Shown here one piece after another: positions 1 through 7,899 of a stretch of 24,407 nucleotides of DNA. The position numbers were made by a program, and so were the translations under genes. A model generated the notes under the pieces. The model was not told the origin of the DNA. It was given only the letters and a program-made list of their open reading frames with translations, and made no database searches. Position 1 is the stretch's first letter, and every line of letters begins with the position of its first letter. Source of the stretch: a virus. The DNA lies in the IMG/VR virus record IMGVR_UViG_3300031746_000166, positions 1 through 24,407 of that record. One strand, written 5' to 3'.

Positions 1-2985
1 GTTCAATTTCTTCAATTTGCTAACTTCGAAGCACTGGTCGATGGGGCGGCGGCACTCAACAATACTCCGGGACGTTTGGTCTTTCGAACGACTCCAGTTG
101 GAGGGATTAGCCCGCTTGAGCGACTACGCATTAGCGCTACAGGTCAACTCGTTGTCACCGCCAATGGCACCAGCTACGTCACTGCACCAAAACCTGTACT
201 TGGTGTTGTTCCGGCCATGGTTTGGCAAGGTCAAGCGAACCAAACTATTCTGACCATTGATCACTTCACGCCTGATCAAAATCCGGGACAATTCATTTTC
301 CGAAAGGCTCGCGGGACACTTAGTGTCTACACGATTGTGCAATCGGGAGATCAACTGGGTTCGGTCCAATTCGCCGGGGCAACCGGGACTGACTTTGCTT
401 CATCTTCTGAGATTCGAGCTGAGGTCGATGGTACTCCTGGTGCCGCTGCGGATATGCCTGGTCGATTGCTCCTTCTTACGTCAGCTGATGGGACAGCCAC
501 CCCGATAGAACATTTACGAGTTAGGAGCGTCGGGCAAGTTCATGTCTTTTCCGATCCCATAACTTACGCTAACCCCCTTCTGTTACTTGGGGGGAGTCCG
601 CCAAGTCTGGCGGTTCAAGGAGCGACTAACACTGCCTCAATCTTGGTAGAGAGACACAGCGCCGATACAGCTTCTCCGGTTTTTGTCTTTGCTAAAAGTC
701 GTGCTGCAACGCTCGGGGTCAATACCGTCGTTGTCGATGGGGACGGTCTGGGTTTAATTTCATTCTTTGGGACTGACGGCACGGGGCTCATTGAAGCTGC
801 CAACATTGTCAGTCAGGTAGACGGTACCCCAGGACTCAATGATATGCCTGGCCGACTGATCTTCCGCACAACTCTTGATGGGGGGACTACTCCAGTTGAG
901 CGATTGCGAATTAACAACGCCGGAAAGGTGTTTATAACTGGTGATGGTGGAACTTTTGCTGTTCCGATCACGAGTCTTGATTATGGCCTAGCCATTCAAG
1001 CTACGCTCAGTGCCTCACTGCTTCAAACTTTGTACAGCTCAAGCGCTAGCGGTCCTCAGCACATGCTGGCTCATAGTGGGTCCAATACCTTAGGTGCCAA
1101 CGCCACCCTCGTTAATGGCGATGGCCTGGGTTTAATCTCGTTTGGTGGTTACGACGGCACGACTGCTAACATCCTGACAGGGGCGCGTATTAGTGCACTG
1201 ACCGATGGGGTGGTGGCGATAGGTCAGTTGCCGACGGCTTTGACATTCAATACCCGTGCGATCGGAGATGCTGCCTCGTTCGAGAGAGCACGCTTTAACC
1301 CCGCTGGTCGATTCCTGATGACCAACGACAACACCAGCACAGCACCGCCCCCAACGTTGGCGACTGTGGTGCCGTTTGTAGCTGCTCAAGCTGTGAACTC
1401 AGTCGTGCCCATTATTGCAGTTTACAAGCACTCAGCCGATGCACTTTCTGGCGCGCTGGCTATGGTCAAGACACGGGGTACTGTAGCCGGTGCTACAACG
1501 GTCGTTCAGCTCAACGATTCCCTGGGCAGTGTGCAATGGTGGGCTCCTATCGGGGGCACAATGGATCTGGGGGGCTATATCGAGGGGATTGTCGATGTTG
1601 CTCCTGCCACTACGATCTCAGCACGAATCTCAACTTGGACGGCACCTTCGGGGGGCGATCCTCTGGAACGACTGAGAATTCAGGCTAATGGTCAGAACGT
1701 CATTATGGGAGGTGGGACGGCGTATGGTGTCCCGCCCACTTTCGGAGGCTTGCTCCCCGCCTCTGTTGTAATGGCGCAAGGCGGAAGTGGTATAGCCAAT
1801 GTCGGTTATAACGCCACCCCGACGGGTGCCACGCTGTACATGGCGAAGTCCAGAGCTACGATCTATGGCAACAACACGGCAGTTCAGACTGACGACACCG
1901 TAGGGTCTCTTGAGTTCTTCGGTAATGATGGTGCTGGGATGATCCAGCTCGCGACCATCAGGGGGGTTGTTGAAGCGACTCCTGGCGTGAACGATATGCC
2001 CGGTCGGTTGGTGTTCAGCACCACGCCCGATGGAACGACTGCTTCTGTTGAGCGCATGCGCATTCTCCAGAACGGGATGGTCTCGGTCCTGATCTCAGGT
2101 TTCGCTTACGGCAACGCACCGAACCCCGTAGAAAGCGCCATCGCTGGAATCGTGATTCAGGGTGTTGGCCCCTCTGTTGCTCTTGATCACTACACCAACA
2201 GTGCGACAGGTCCCGTCTACGCCCTGCGCAAATCTCGTGGCACGACGGCGAGTTCGTACACGATCGTTCAGAACAACGACATCTTGGGGTCGATCAATTG
2301 GTACGGAGCTAACGGCTCGGACATCACCAACATCGCGGCGCAGATTCAAGCCGCGTCAGACGGTACTCCAGGTGCCGCTGACATGCCCGGTCGGTTGATG
2401 TTCCTGACTACGTTGGACGGCACTATCACACCGGTAGAACGACTGAGGATCACCAACGCTGGCGTGATCACCGGTTGGAATGTACCTACTGCTGCACTGG
2501 CTGGGGTGTTGACGCGGCCGGACTTGCGTGTGGCTGCGCAAGGAGCCACCGGGCAGACGATAAACACGACAGTCCTGACTACCGTCACAGGTATGGCTTT
2601 TGACCTGCAGGGCACCAGTGGGATCTACAAGATCGATGGTTTCATCACCATTGTCTCGGGCGCAGGAACTCCCGCTGACTTCCAGTTCTTCTTTGCTCGA
2701 ACTGCTGGGGCTACGGATGCCACTTGTACGATGCTCTGGGAATTGATAGATGCTGGAGCTGCAGCAGGTGGGGTCACCGATAATGCCCTAGACCAGTCGT
2801 TGTTCTCAACGATGAGTCTCACGCCAGTCACACCCACGAATACTCATGTTGTTCGTTTTACGGGCACTCTCAACTACAGTAGCGCTTCGGCATCCACGTT
2901 CAGTTTGCAGGCTGCTCGATCGGGAGCTTCCGGATCACTGACCTTGGGTGGCGACGGCAATATCACCGTGACTCGACTAAATTAA
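1..2985 (+). CDS. Repetitive tail fibre-like protein, 5' end outside window
   Basis: The reading frame is open from the first base, so the gene starts upstream; 994 residues are visible. Seven tandem units of about 129 residues are seen, each ending in a block like DGTPG..DMPGRL.F.TT.DG..PVERLRI. These blocks begin near bases 40, 427, 820, 1204, 1594, 1972 and 2359 (spacing 378-393 bases). Each unit also has a K-S-R-G-T...VQ..D.LG.I..fG.dG block. Units four and five have lost the DMPGRL core. From about base 2500 a different C-terminal domain follows (about 160 residues, beta-rich, Thr/Ser/Gly-rich), ending in a run of alternating hydrophobic residues. Such repeats are known from phage fibres and appendages, often before a receptor-binding or chaperone tip; no peptidase S74 motif is visible. 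Role as a host-contacting fibre is inferred from composition and from the neighbouring adaptor and nozzle genes. Confidence 0.8.
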   Translation, partial: VQFLQFANFEALVDGAAALNNTPGRLVFRTTPVGGISPLERLRISATGQLVVTANGTSYVTAPKPVLGVVPAMVWQGQANQTILTIDHFTPDQNPGQFIFRKARGTLSVYTIVQSGDQLGSVQFAGATGTDFASSSEIRAEVDGTPGAAADMPGRLLLLTSADGTATPIEHLRVRSVGQVHVFSDPITYANPLLLLGGSPPSLAVQGATNTASILVERHSADTASPVFVFAKSRAATLGVNTVVVDGDGLGLISFFGTDGTGLIEAANIVSQVDGTPGLNDMPGRLIFRTTLDGGTTPVERLRINNAGKVFITGDGGTFAVPITSLDYGLAIQATLSASLLQTLYSSSASGPQHMLAHSGSNTLGANATLVNGDGLGLISFGGYDGTTANILTGARISALTDGVVAIGQLPTALTFNTRAIGDAASFERARFNPAGRFLMTNDNTSTAPPPTLATVVPFVAAQAVNSVVPIIAVYKHSADALSGALAMVKTRGTVAGATTVVQLNDSLGSVQWWAPIGGTMDLGGYIEGIVDVAPATTISARISTWTAPSGGDPLERLRIQANGQNVIMGGGTAYGVPPTFGGLLPASVVMAQGGSGIANVGYNATPTGATLYMAKSRATIYGNNTAVQTDDTVGSLEFFGNDGAGMIQLATIRGVVEATPGVNDMPGRLVFSTTPDGTTASVERMRILQNGMVSVLISGFAYGNAPNPVESAIAGIVIQGVGPSVALDHYTNSATGPVYALRKSRGTTASSYTIVQNNDILGSINWYGANGSDITNIAAQIQAASDGTPGAADMPGRLMFLTTLDGTITPVERLRITNAGVITGWNVPTAALAGVLTRPDLRVAAQGATGQTINTTVLTTVTGMAFDLQGTSGIYKIDGFITIVSGAGTPADFQFFFARTAGATDATCTMLWELIDAGAAAGGVTDNALDQSLFSTMSLTPVTPTNTHVVRFTGTLNYSSASASTFSLQAARSGASGSLTLGGDGNITVTRLN
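40..2457 (+). repeat. Seven tandem ~129-aa coding repeats in the fibre gene
   Basis: The conserved block of each unit begins at about 40, 427, 820, 1204, 1594, 1972 and 2359. The best-conserved DNA is the stretch encoding D-M-P-G-R-L plus the following TT.DG and VERLRI words. Units 2, 3, 6 and 7 are closest to each other; units 4 and 5 have diverged. The near-constant period points to duplication of a structural module, giving a fibre shaft of repeating folds. Confidence 0.8.
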
Positions 2986-3012
2986 ATCCCCCAACCAGCC
3001 CTGGAGGCTACA

Positions 3013-3243
3013 GTGCAACAAGAAGTAAATCTTTCCCCCCAACAAGTTCAAGCAGCTGCGCAGGCAGGTCTTGGATTGCTCTCGGACCCTGAATTGCGTG
3101 TCAGTGTGACGCTGGCCGTTTCTGGGCACTTGAATTATCTGAGCGTGATCCTGCAAGGCATCGCAGCGGGTACGGTTATTTTGGCGAATCCGCCGAGGCC
3201 TCAACCGGTGCCTGAACTGAAGCAAATCGAAAAATCGGCGTAA
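3013..3243 (+). CDS. Small hypothetical protein in virion operon
   Basis: This 76-residue protein uses a GTG start, chosen because GGAGG lies at 3003-3007, a good spacing upstream, and no in-frame ATG follows near the start. The N-terminus is Gln/Ala-rich and probably helical (QQVQAAAQAG). A central stretch around VTLAVSGHLNYLSVILQGIAAG is hydrophobic enough to be a membrane or buried helix. The C-terminus is Pro-rich and then charged. I do not recognise a family. It lies between the long fibre and the head-tail adaptor, 13 bases before the next gene, so a minor virion or assembly role is possible, but nothing in the sequence proves it. Confidence 0.7.
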   Translation: MQQEVNLSPQQVQAAAQAGLGLLSDPELRVSVTLAVSGHLNYLSVILQGIAAGTVILANPPRPQPVPELKQIEKSA

Positions 3244-3256
3244 CAGGAGCAAGTCC

Positions 3257-3598
3257 ATGAGCTTGGCTGATCTCGGAATAGTACAAACGCTTGAACGTCT
3301 TGCGGTAGCTCTTGCCAACCCCACTTTGAGCGGTGAGAGCGGCTTAAGAGCGGGTGAGACATCTGAGCTACTGACCATCCTCGCTACACTAGCAGTTGAG
3401 GGTGACGATTCTGCGTCAGATGACATTCATGCATTCAGGGAAGTCATCGAGAGTGTCATTTCTCTAGGACGATCCCCAACACCTGCACAATGGGGCGACT
3501 TGCGCAAGCGTGTGGAGAATGTGCGTGAGTGGCAAGTGGCCCTGGCCGAAGAGACCCTGGACGACGACAACGTGGAAGAACCAGAACCCCTGGTCTGA
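3257..3598 (+). CDS. Small acidic hypothetical protein
   Basis: This 113-residue protein starts at ATG with AGGAG about nine bases upstream (3245-3249). It is mostly helical by appearance: Leu/Ala-rich N-terminal half (TLERLAVALANPTL), an acidic middle (EGDDSASDD), a W-containing helix (AQWGDLRKRVENVREWQ) and a strongly acidic tail (DDDNVEEPEP). No family is recognised. Its position, ten bases before the adaptor gene, places it in the head-tail joining operon. A scaffold-like, chaperone-like or holin-associated role cannot be distinguished. Confidence 0.75.
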   Translation: MSLADLGIVQTLERLAVALANPTLSGESGLRAGETSELLTILATLAVEGDDSASDDIHAFREVIESVISLGRSPTPAQWGDLRKRVENVREWQVALAEETLDDDNVEEPEPLV

Positions 3599-3608
3599 GG
3601 AGTAATCG

Positions 3609-4253
3609 ATGGCCGTCTCGATGACCTATAACTCGCTTTTGACAGACCTTCGGGCCTATCTGGAGCGCGGGACAGCTGTCGACCCCACAGTGTTTGAGCA
3701 GCTGCCCAGCCTGATCAACCTGGCTGAGCGCGACCTGGCCAACTCCCTCAAGTTGCTCGGTTTCGTTACCGTGGTGACGAACACCATGCTGGTTGGGGGA
3801 TCTGTGATCGCGAAGCCTAACCGGTGGCGTGCGACAATCTCGATGAACTTTGGCGTAGGTGCCTCGCAGGTACGCACCCCTCTGTTCACTCGTTCATACG
3901 AGTACTGCCGATTGTACTGGCCGGATGAAGCGTTGCTAGCGCAACCCAAATTCTTTGCGGACTATGACTACTACAACTGGCTCATCGCGCCGACACCTGA
4001 TGTGGCATATCCCTTCGAGGTGAATTTCTGGCAAATGCCTGCGCTGCTTGATGATGTCAATCAAACAAATTGGACGACTGATTTTGCGCCCAATGCGTTG
4101 CTTCATGGTGCGCTTCTACAAGCGACACCGTTCCTCAAGAACGATGAGCGAATTCCTGTGTGGCAGGGTATCTATGACCGTGACGTTGCAATCCTCGAAG
4201 CACAGGACGTGAAACGAATTATCGACAGGCAAGTTACGAGGGAGAACGTCTGA
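3609..4253 (+). CDS. Head-tail adaptor, phage SU10-type
   Basis: This 214-residue protein has the features of the adaptor (connector) family described for podovirus SU10, related in role to T7 gp11: an N-terminal helix pair (about 5-50) with LINLAERDLANSLK, a beta section (50-110), an aromatic-rich segment around residues 95-125 with EYCRLYWPD and DYDYYNWLIAPTPD, then a helical C-terminus (ALLHGALLQATPFLKND...). Such proteins form a ring between portal and nozzle. The start has an AGGAG at 3598-3602. The gene ends in a TGATG overlap with the next gene, suggesting translational coupling. The assignment rests on motif recognition, not on an alignment run here. Confidence 0.75.
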   Translation: MAVSMTYNSLLTDLRAYLERGTAVDPTVFEQLPSLINLAERDLANSLKLLGFVTVVTNTMLVGGSVIAKPNRWRATISMNFGVGASQVRTPLFTRSYEYCRLYWPDEALLAQPKFFADYDYYNWLIAPTPDVAYPFEVNFWQMPALLDDVNQTNWTTDFAPNALLHGALLQATPFLKNDERIPVWQGIYDRDVAILEAQDVKRIIDRQVTRENV

Positions 4254-6073
4254 TGCCTTACACCAATGTGTTTGGTGGGAATCTGATCTTCCCGTCACAG
4301 CTAAGTTTCGTCCTGATCACGACGGCTATCAACGCTACGCTTCAGTGGCCCACTGAACAGCAGATCACTGGCAGTTTAGTTGTTGCTGATTTCATCAACG
4401 TCAACGCCACCGCAGTCAGTCTCAGCATCACGATGCCTTCGGCACTCATCGCAGCGACGGGCAATAAGACGACGTTCAACAACGTGGGTGCGAATGCATT
4501 CACTGTTTTGAACTCGGCCGGGGGCACGCTTCAAACTGTGCAACCAGGAGAACAGTGGGTACTTGTTCTCACCAGCAATACGACAGCGGCAGGGACTTGG
4601 TCAACTTTTCAGATGGGGGCCTCAGTCTCAGTTGCTTCGGCATCGGCACTTGCGGGTGCTGGGATTAAAGCAGTTGCGACTACGCTGAATCAGAAGATTG
4701 ATTCTTCTGTCAAAGCATCAACACCGATCACGGTAGTTAGTGCTGATCGAGCGAAGTGTCTGATCTACACCTCAGGTGCAGGTATCTGCAACCTGCCCAC
4801 TGCCGGTGTTGTGGGTAGCGATTGGTTTTTCATGTTACGCAATTCCGGTTCGGGCACATTGAATGTTTTGCCTGCTGCGGGCTCCATCGATGGCTCGGCT
4901 AGCATCAATATGGATCCGCTTGACTCGTGTTTCATCTTCACGGACGGCGCAAACTTCTTCACTGTCGGCTTAAGTTCGGGCTCATCGATCGCATTTGATT
5001 ACGTGTCGATCCCTGTTCCTGGTTCGGGTGACTTCGTGTTAGCCGGTGCGAATTTGAATCGCATCGCGTATCGCTTTACCGGTGCGCTTGTAGGTAATCG
5101 TCGCATCGTTGTTCCAAATACGATTCAGCAGTACTGGGTGGATAATGAGACGACAGGTGCCTTCACCTTATCGGTCTCTACAGCTGCTCAAGTAGGCCCT
5201 CCGACAGTTGTTCAAGGTCAGACGGTAATCCTGTACTGCGATTCTACGAACGTAATTAACGCAACGAGCGCATCAGCTGTTGTGTTCCCGATAACGATCG
5301 GACAGGGGGGCACCGGAGCTACTACGATTGCCGCTGCTCAAGCTGCACTGCAGGTACCCCCAACCTCTCGACTTGTGACTGCTGGTGCAGGCATGACTGG
5401 TGGGGGCGATCTCTCCGCTGATCGTACTTTCGATGTTGTTGCCGTGGCGAACGGCGGCATTATCGTCAACGCCAACGACCTGGCGATGGACATTGCCGGG
5501 ATGACAGCTGAAACAGCACTCAAGTTTGATGATGAGATGCCCCTGCAGGATGTCAGTGTCCCAGCAAAAAGAAAGGCAACGATTGCGAACATTTTTGCAG
5601 CGATGGTGACGGGGAACGTCAAATCGGGTACGACATCGAGAAACACAACAATCACCCCCACTGATGATCCTGATTTGGCAGGGTTCGCGCTTCAGCCGAG
5701 TTCGCGTTACATCATTGAGGTGGCCCTCGTCTTTGCGGGCAACGGTGCTACTGCTAATGGCTTTCGGTGGCAATTTGATTTCAATGGGCAGGCAGGCAAT
5801 GTCTCTGTTCAAAACGGCATAGGTTGGTCGGTTCAACAGGGGGGCACCGTCGAGAGCTTAGTGACGAACGGTTCAGCGGGGGTCCTACAAACCAAGGCAA
5901 CATTCGACAATGCGGGTGTCGATGAATGGGTGACCTGTCGGTTTGGTGTTGTGACTGGTGCGGCTTACACCGCTGGGACAGCGATTGATCTGCAATGGGC
6001 ACAGGGAACGAGTAACGGCACGAATACATCTCTCCAGGCAGGTTCCTTCATGCGTGTTCAGAAGGTCGCATAA
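4253..6073 (+). CDS. Tail fibre / appendage protein
   Basis: This 606-residue protein is Thr/Ala/Gly/Val-rich and beta-rich, with almost no Cys and few charges. Two stretches typical of phage fibres are visible: GQGGTGATT (about residues 350-358) and the following TAGAGMTGGGDLSADRTF (about 377-394), which commonly precede a fibre tip. The N-terminal half holds related beta units (MPSALIAATGNKTTFNN..., then LPTAGVVGSDWFFMLRN..., then RIVVPNTIQQYWVDNET...). The last 150 residues (bases about 5620-6073) resemble the C-terminal domain of the upstream fibre. It starts in a TGATG overlap with the adaptor gene and ends in a TAATG overlap with the next gene. Receptor binding is inferred. Confidence 0.75.
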   Translation: MPYTNVFGGNLIFPSQLSFVLITTAINATLQWPTEQQITGSLVVADFINVNATAVSLSITMPSALIAATGNKTTFNNVGANAFTVLNSAGGTLQTVQPGEQWVLVLTSNTTAAGTWSTFQMGASVSVASASALAGAGIKAVATTLNQKIDSSVKASTPITVVSADRAKCLIYTSGAGICNLPTAGVVGSDWFFMLRNSGSGTLNVLPAAGSIDGSASINMDPLDSCFIFTDGANFFTVGLSSGSSIAFDYVSIPVPGSGDFVLAGANLNRIAYRFTGALVGNRRIVVPNTIQQYWVDNETTGAFTLSVSTAAQVGPPTVVQGQTVILYCDSTNVINATSASAVVFPITIGQGGTGATTIAAAQAALQVPPTSRLVTAGAGMTGGGDLSADRTFDVVAVANGGIIVNANDLAMDIAGMTAETALKFDDEMPLQDVSVPAKRKATIANIFAAMVTGNVKSGTTSRNTTITPTDDPDLAGFALQPSSRYIIEVALVFAGNGATANGFRWQFDFNGQAGNVSVQNGIGWSVQQGGTVESLVTNGSAGVLQTKATFDNAGVDEWVTCRFGVVTGAAYTAGTAIDLQWAQGTSNGTNTSLQAGSFMRVQKVA

Positions 6074-7617
6074 TGCCTGAGCAACCGGTACTCATTGTCT
6101 CGAAGTCAGGCGTCAAGCGAGATGGTAGCCGGTTCGAGGGCGGCTATTATCTCGATGTGCAGTGGTGCAGATTTCAGCGGGGTCGTCCCAAGAAGATTGG
6201 GGGATACCAACAGGTCACGGATACGGTGCCTGAGATTACGCGGGGGATGACGAGCTTCTCGCGAGACGACACCCAGTATTTGCACTTGGGACACCCCAAC
6301 ACTCTTGGGCAGTATCTTGTTTCAAATGGCACGCTAACAGCTTTCAACAGTCGCACGCCTGCAGGATTTGTAACAAGCGTAAATAATCTGTGGCAGTTTG
6401 CGATCTTCGCGGATACTTCAGGTGCAGCGCAGACATTGTTGGTGGCTCACGCTGCTCCGAACCTTGCGGATATTGATAACTCTGTAGGGCGAAATATTTA
6501 TATTGGTGTGGTCACAGCTGCAGGTGTTCTCGTTACTGCCGGATTGAATGCAGCGTGGAATGCGGTGCCTGTTAGTGGTGGCATCTGCGTGACAGGTCAG
6601 TATCTATTTGCTTTTGGTAGTGATGGGCTCATCCGACAATCCGCCATCAACAATTTGGCGACACTACCGATCGACTTCAATGTGGGTACTCAAAAGATCG
6701 TGCGTGGCATGGCGTTACGCGGATCGGGTTCTGGTCCGGGTATTTTGCTGTGGGCACTTAACGCTTTGATTCGGGGATCTTTCCAACCAGGAGGACCTCC
6801 AGATTTTGCATTCGACATTCTGGCTACTGATATCTCCGTCTTGAGTTCGCAAGGCATTGTCGAATACGACGGGATTTATTACTGGCCGGGTGTTGATCGT
6901 TGGCTGATGTTCAACGGTGTTGTACGGGAGATCCCGAACGACATGAGCCAGAACTGGTTCTTTGACAACATCAACTTCAATGAACGGCAAAAGTGCTTTG
7001 GCTTCAAGATCCCACGTTACGGAGAGATCTGGTGGTGTTACCCAAGAGGCAGTGCTACCGAGTGCACGCATGCGGTGATCTACAACTTGCGAGAGAACAC
7101 GTGGTATGACACTGCTTTGCCAGACTCTAACACTGTAGATCAGGGGCGCACTGCAGGGATTTATGCAGATGTGTACCAGCGTCCCTTTGCGGTCGATAAC
7201 GAAGTCACGGTCAATGGGCGCACGTTGTGGCAGCATGAGACTGCACTGGACAAGATCCGCGCTTCCACCATAAGTGCGATTCAGTCTTACTTCGAAACGC
7301 ACGAGTTATCGATGCTGGAGCAGTCCAGCAGTTCCAAATCTTTGCGTGTTGCACGCATTGAGCCCGACTTTGTTCAAGTGGGGGACATGACAATGCAGGT
7401 GAACGGTCGAGCAAATTCAAGAGCACCCCTGGTCTTGAGTGCTACTAAAACGTTCTCTGACACAGCCGCGACTTCGACTGATGAGACCCTCAAGTTGAAA
7501 GATGGCATTCGTAGACTGATGAGCTTTCGTTGGGAGTCCAACGTACAGGGGGGCAATTACGAATACGGTGACACGTATGCGCATATGGAACCCGCTGATG
7601 GACGGGTTGAATCATGA
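6073..7617 (+). CDS. Tail nozzle / stabilisation-like protein
   Basis: This 514-residue protein begins with the pattern seen in podovirus tail-stabilisation or nozzle proteins: a short leader, then F-E-G-G-Y-Y-L-D...W-C-R-F-Q-R-G-R-P-K-K-I-G-G-Y (about residues 21-45), followed by many short beta stretches with aromatic/Asn motifs (SNGTLTAFNS, NLWQFAIFAD, DGIYYWPGVDRWLMFNGVVREIPND) that suggest a beta-propeller. Genes of this type follow the adaptor in podoviruses and form the tail tube. It overlaps both neighbours (TAATG upstream, ATGA downstream), so production is probably coupled. Family assignment is by pattern and context. Confidence 0.65.
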   Translation: MPEQPVLIVSKSGVKRDGSRFEGGYYLDVQWCRFQRGRPKKIGGYQQVTDTVPEITRGMTSFSRDDTQYLHLGHPNTLGQYLVSNGTLTAFNSRTPAGFVTSVNNLWQFAIFADTSGAAQTLLVAHAAPNLADIDNSVGRNIYIGVVTAAGVLVTAGLNAAWNAVPVSGGICVTGQYLFAFGSDGLIRQSAINNLATLPIDFNVGTQKIVRGMALRGSGSGPGILLWALNALIRGSFQPGGPPDFAFDILATDISVLSSQGIVEYDGIYYWPGVDRWLMFNGVVREIPNDMSQNWFFDNINFNERQKCFGFKIPRYGEIWWCYPRGSATECTHAVIYNLRENTWYDTALPDSNTVDQGRTAGIYADVYQRPFAVDNEVTVNGRTLWQHETALDKIRASTISAIQSYFETHELSMLEQSSSSKSLRVARIEPDFVQVGDMTMQVNGRANSRAPLVLSATKTFSDTAATSTDETLKLKDGIRRLMSFRWESNVQGGNYEYGDTYAHMEPADGRVES

Positions 7618-7859
7618 CGCTCTTAGACCCTCGGGGCTTTTCTGGCGTGGTTGAGTGGTCGGATCAAATGAGTTCTCTTCTGGAAGAGAAATCAAAGAAC
7701 TACCCACGCCTCGATGACCTAAATGATTGGCAACGCTGGGCACAACGTGTCTTCTGCGATAACAACCCATTGGGGCAAAATGCACCCGATCCGTTTACCT
7801 ACCCTGATTGGAAAGAGTGGGCCGAACGTTTGTTTGCAGTCGCTGACTTCTCGGGATAA
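7614..7859 (+). CDS. Small Trp-rich hypothetical protein
   Basis: An 81-residue acidic protein that starts in an ATGA four-base overlap with the nozzle-like gene. It is rich in Trp and acidic residues: VEWSDQMSSLLEEKS, DLNDWQRWAQRVF and PDWKEWAERLFAV. The two W..WA.R(V/L)F words, at about residues 38-47 and 65-74, look like an internal duplication of an amphipathic helix. No function is recognised. Position between the nozzle and the ejection-type proteins suggests a virion or assembly protein. Confidence 0.75.
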   Translation: MTLLDPRGFSGVVEWSDQMSSLLEEKSKNYPRLDDLNDWQRWAQRVFCDNNPLGQNAPDPFTYPDWKEWAERLFAVADFSG

Positions 7860-7885
7860 ATCATGAACGTGAACAGGTCGGAGAC

Positions 7886-7895
7886 GGGAAGGAGC
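7886..7895 (+). promoter_or_regulatory. Ribosome binding site deciding a GTG start
   Basis: The purine-rich GGGAAGGAGC ends four bases before GTG at 7900. The next in-frame ATG (7918) has no comparable site at the right distance, so the GTG is preferred. Confidence 0.6.
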
Positions 7896-7899
7896 GCAA

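Noticed and set aside
5273-5836. A 187-codon minus-strand open frame
   Set aside because: Lies wholly inside the fibre gene on the other strand and is rich in Cys/Arg/His in the way mirrored frames are.
6715-7302. A 195-codon minus-strand open frame
   Set aside because: Antisense to the nozzle-like gene; composition has no domain-like pattern and no binding site supports it.
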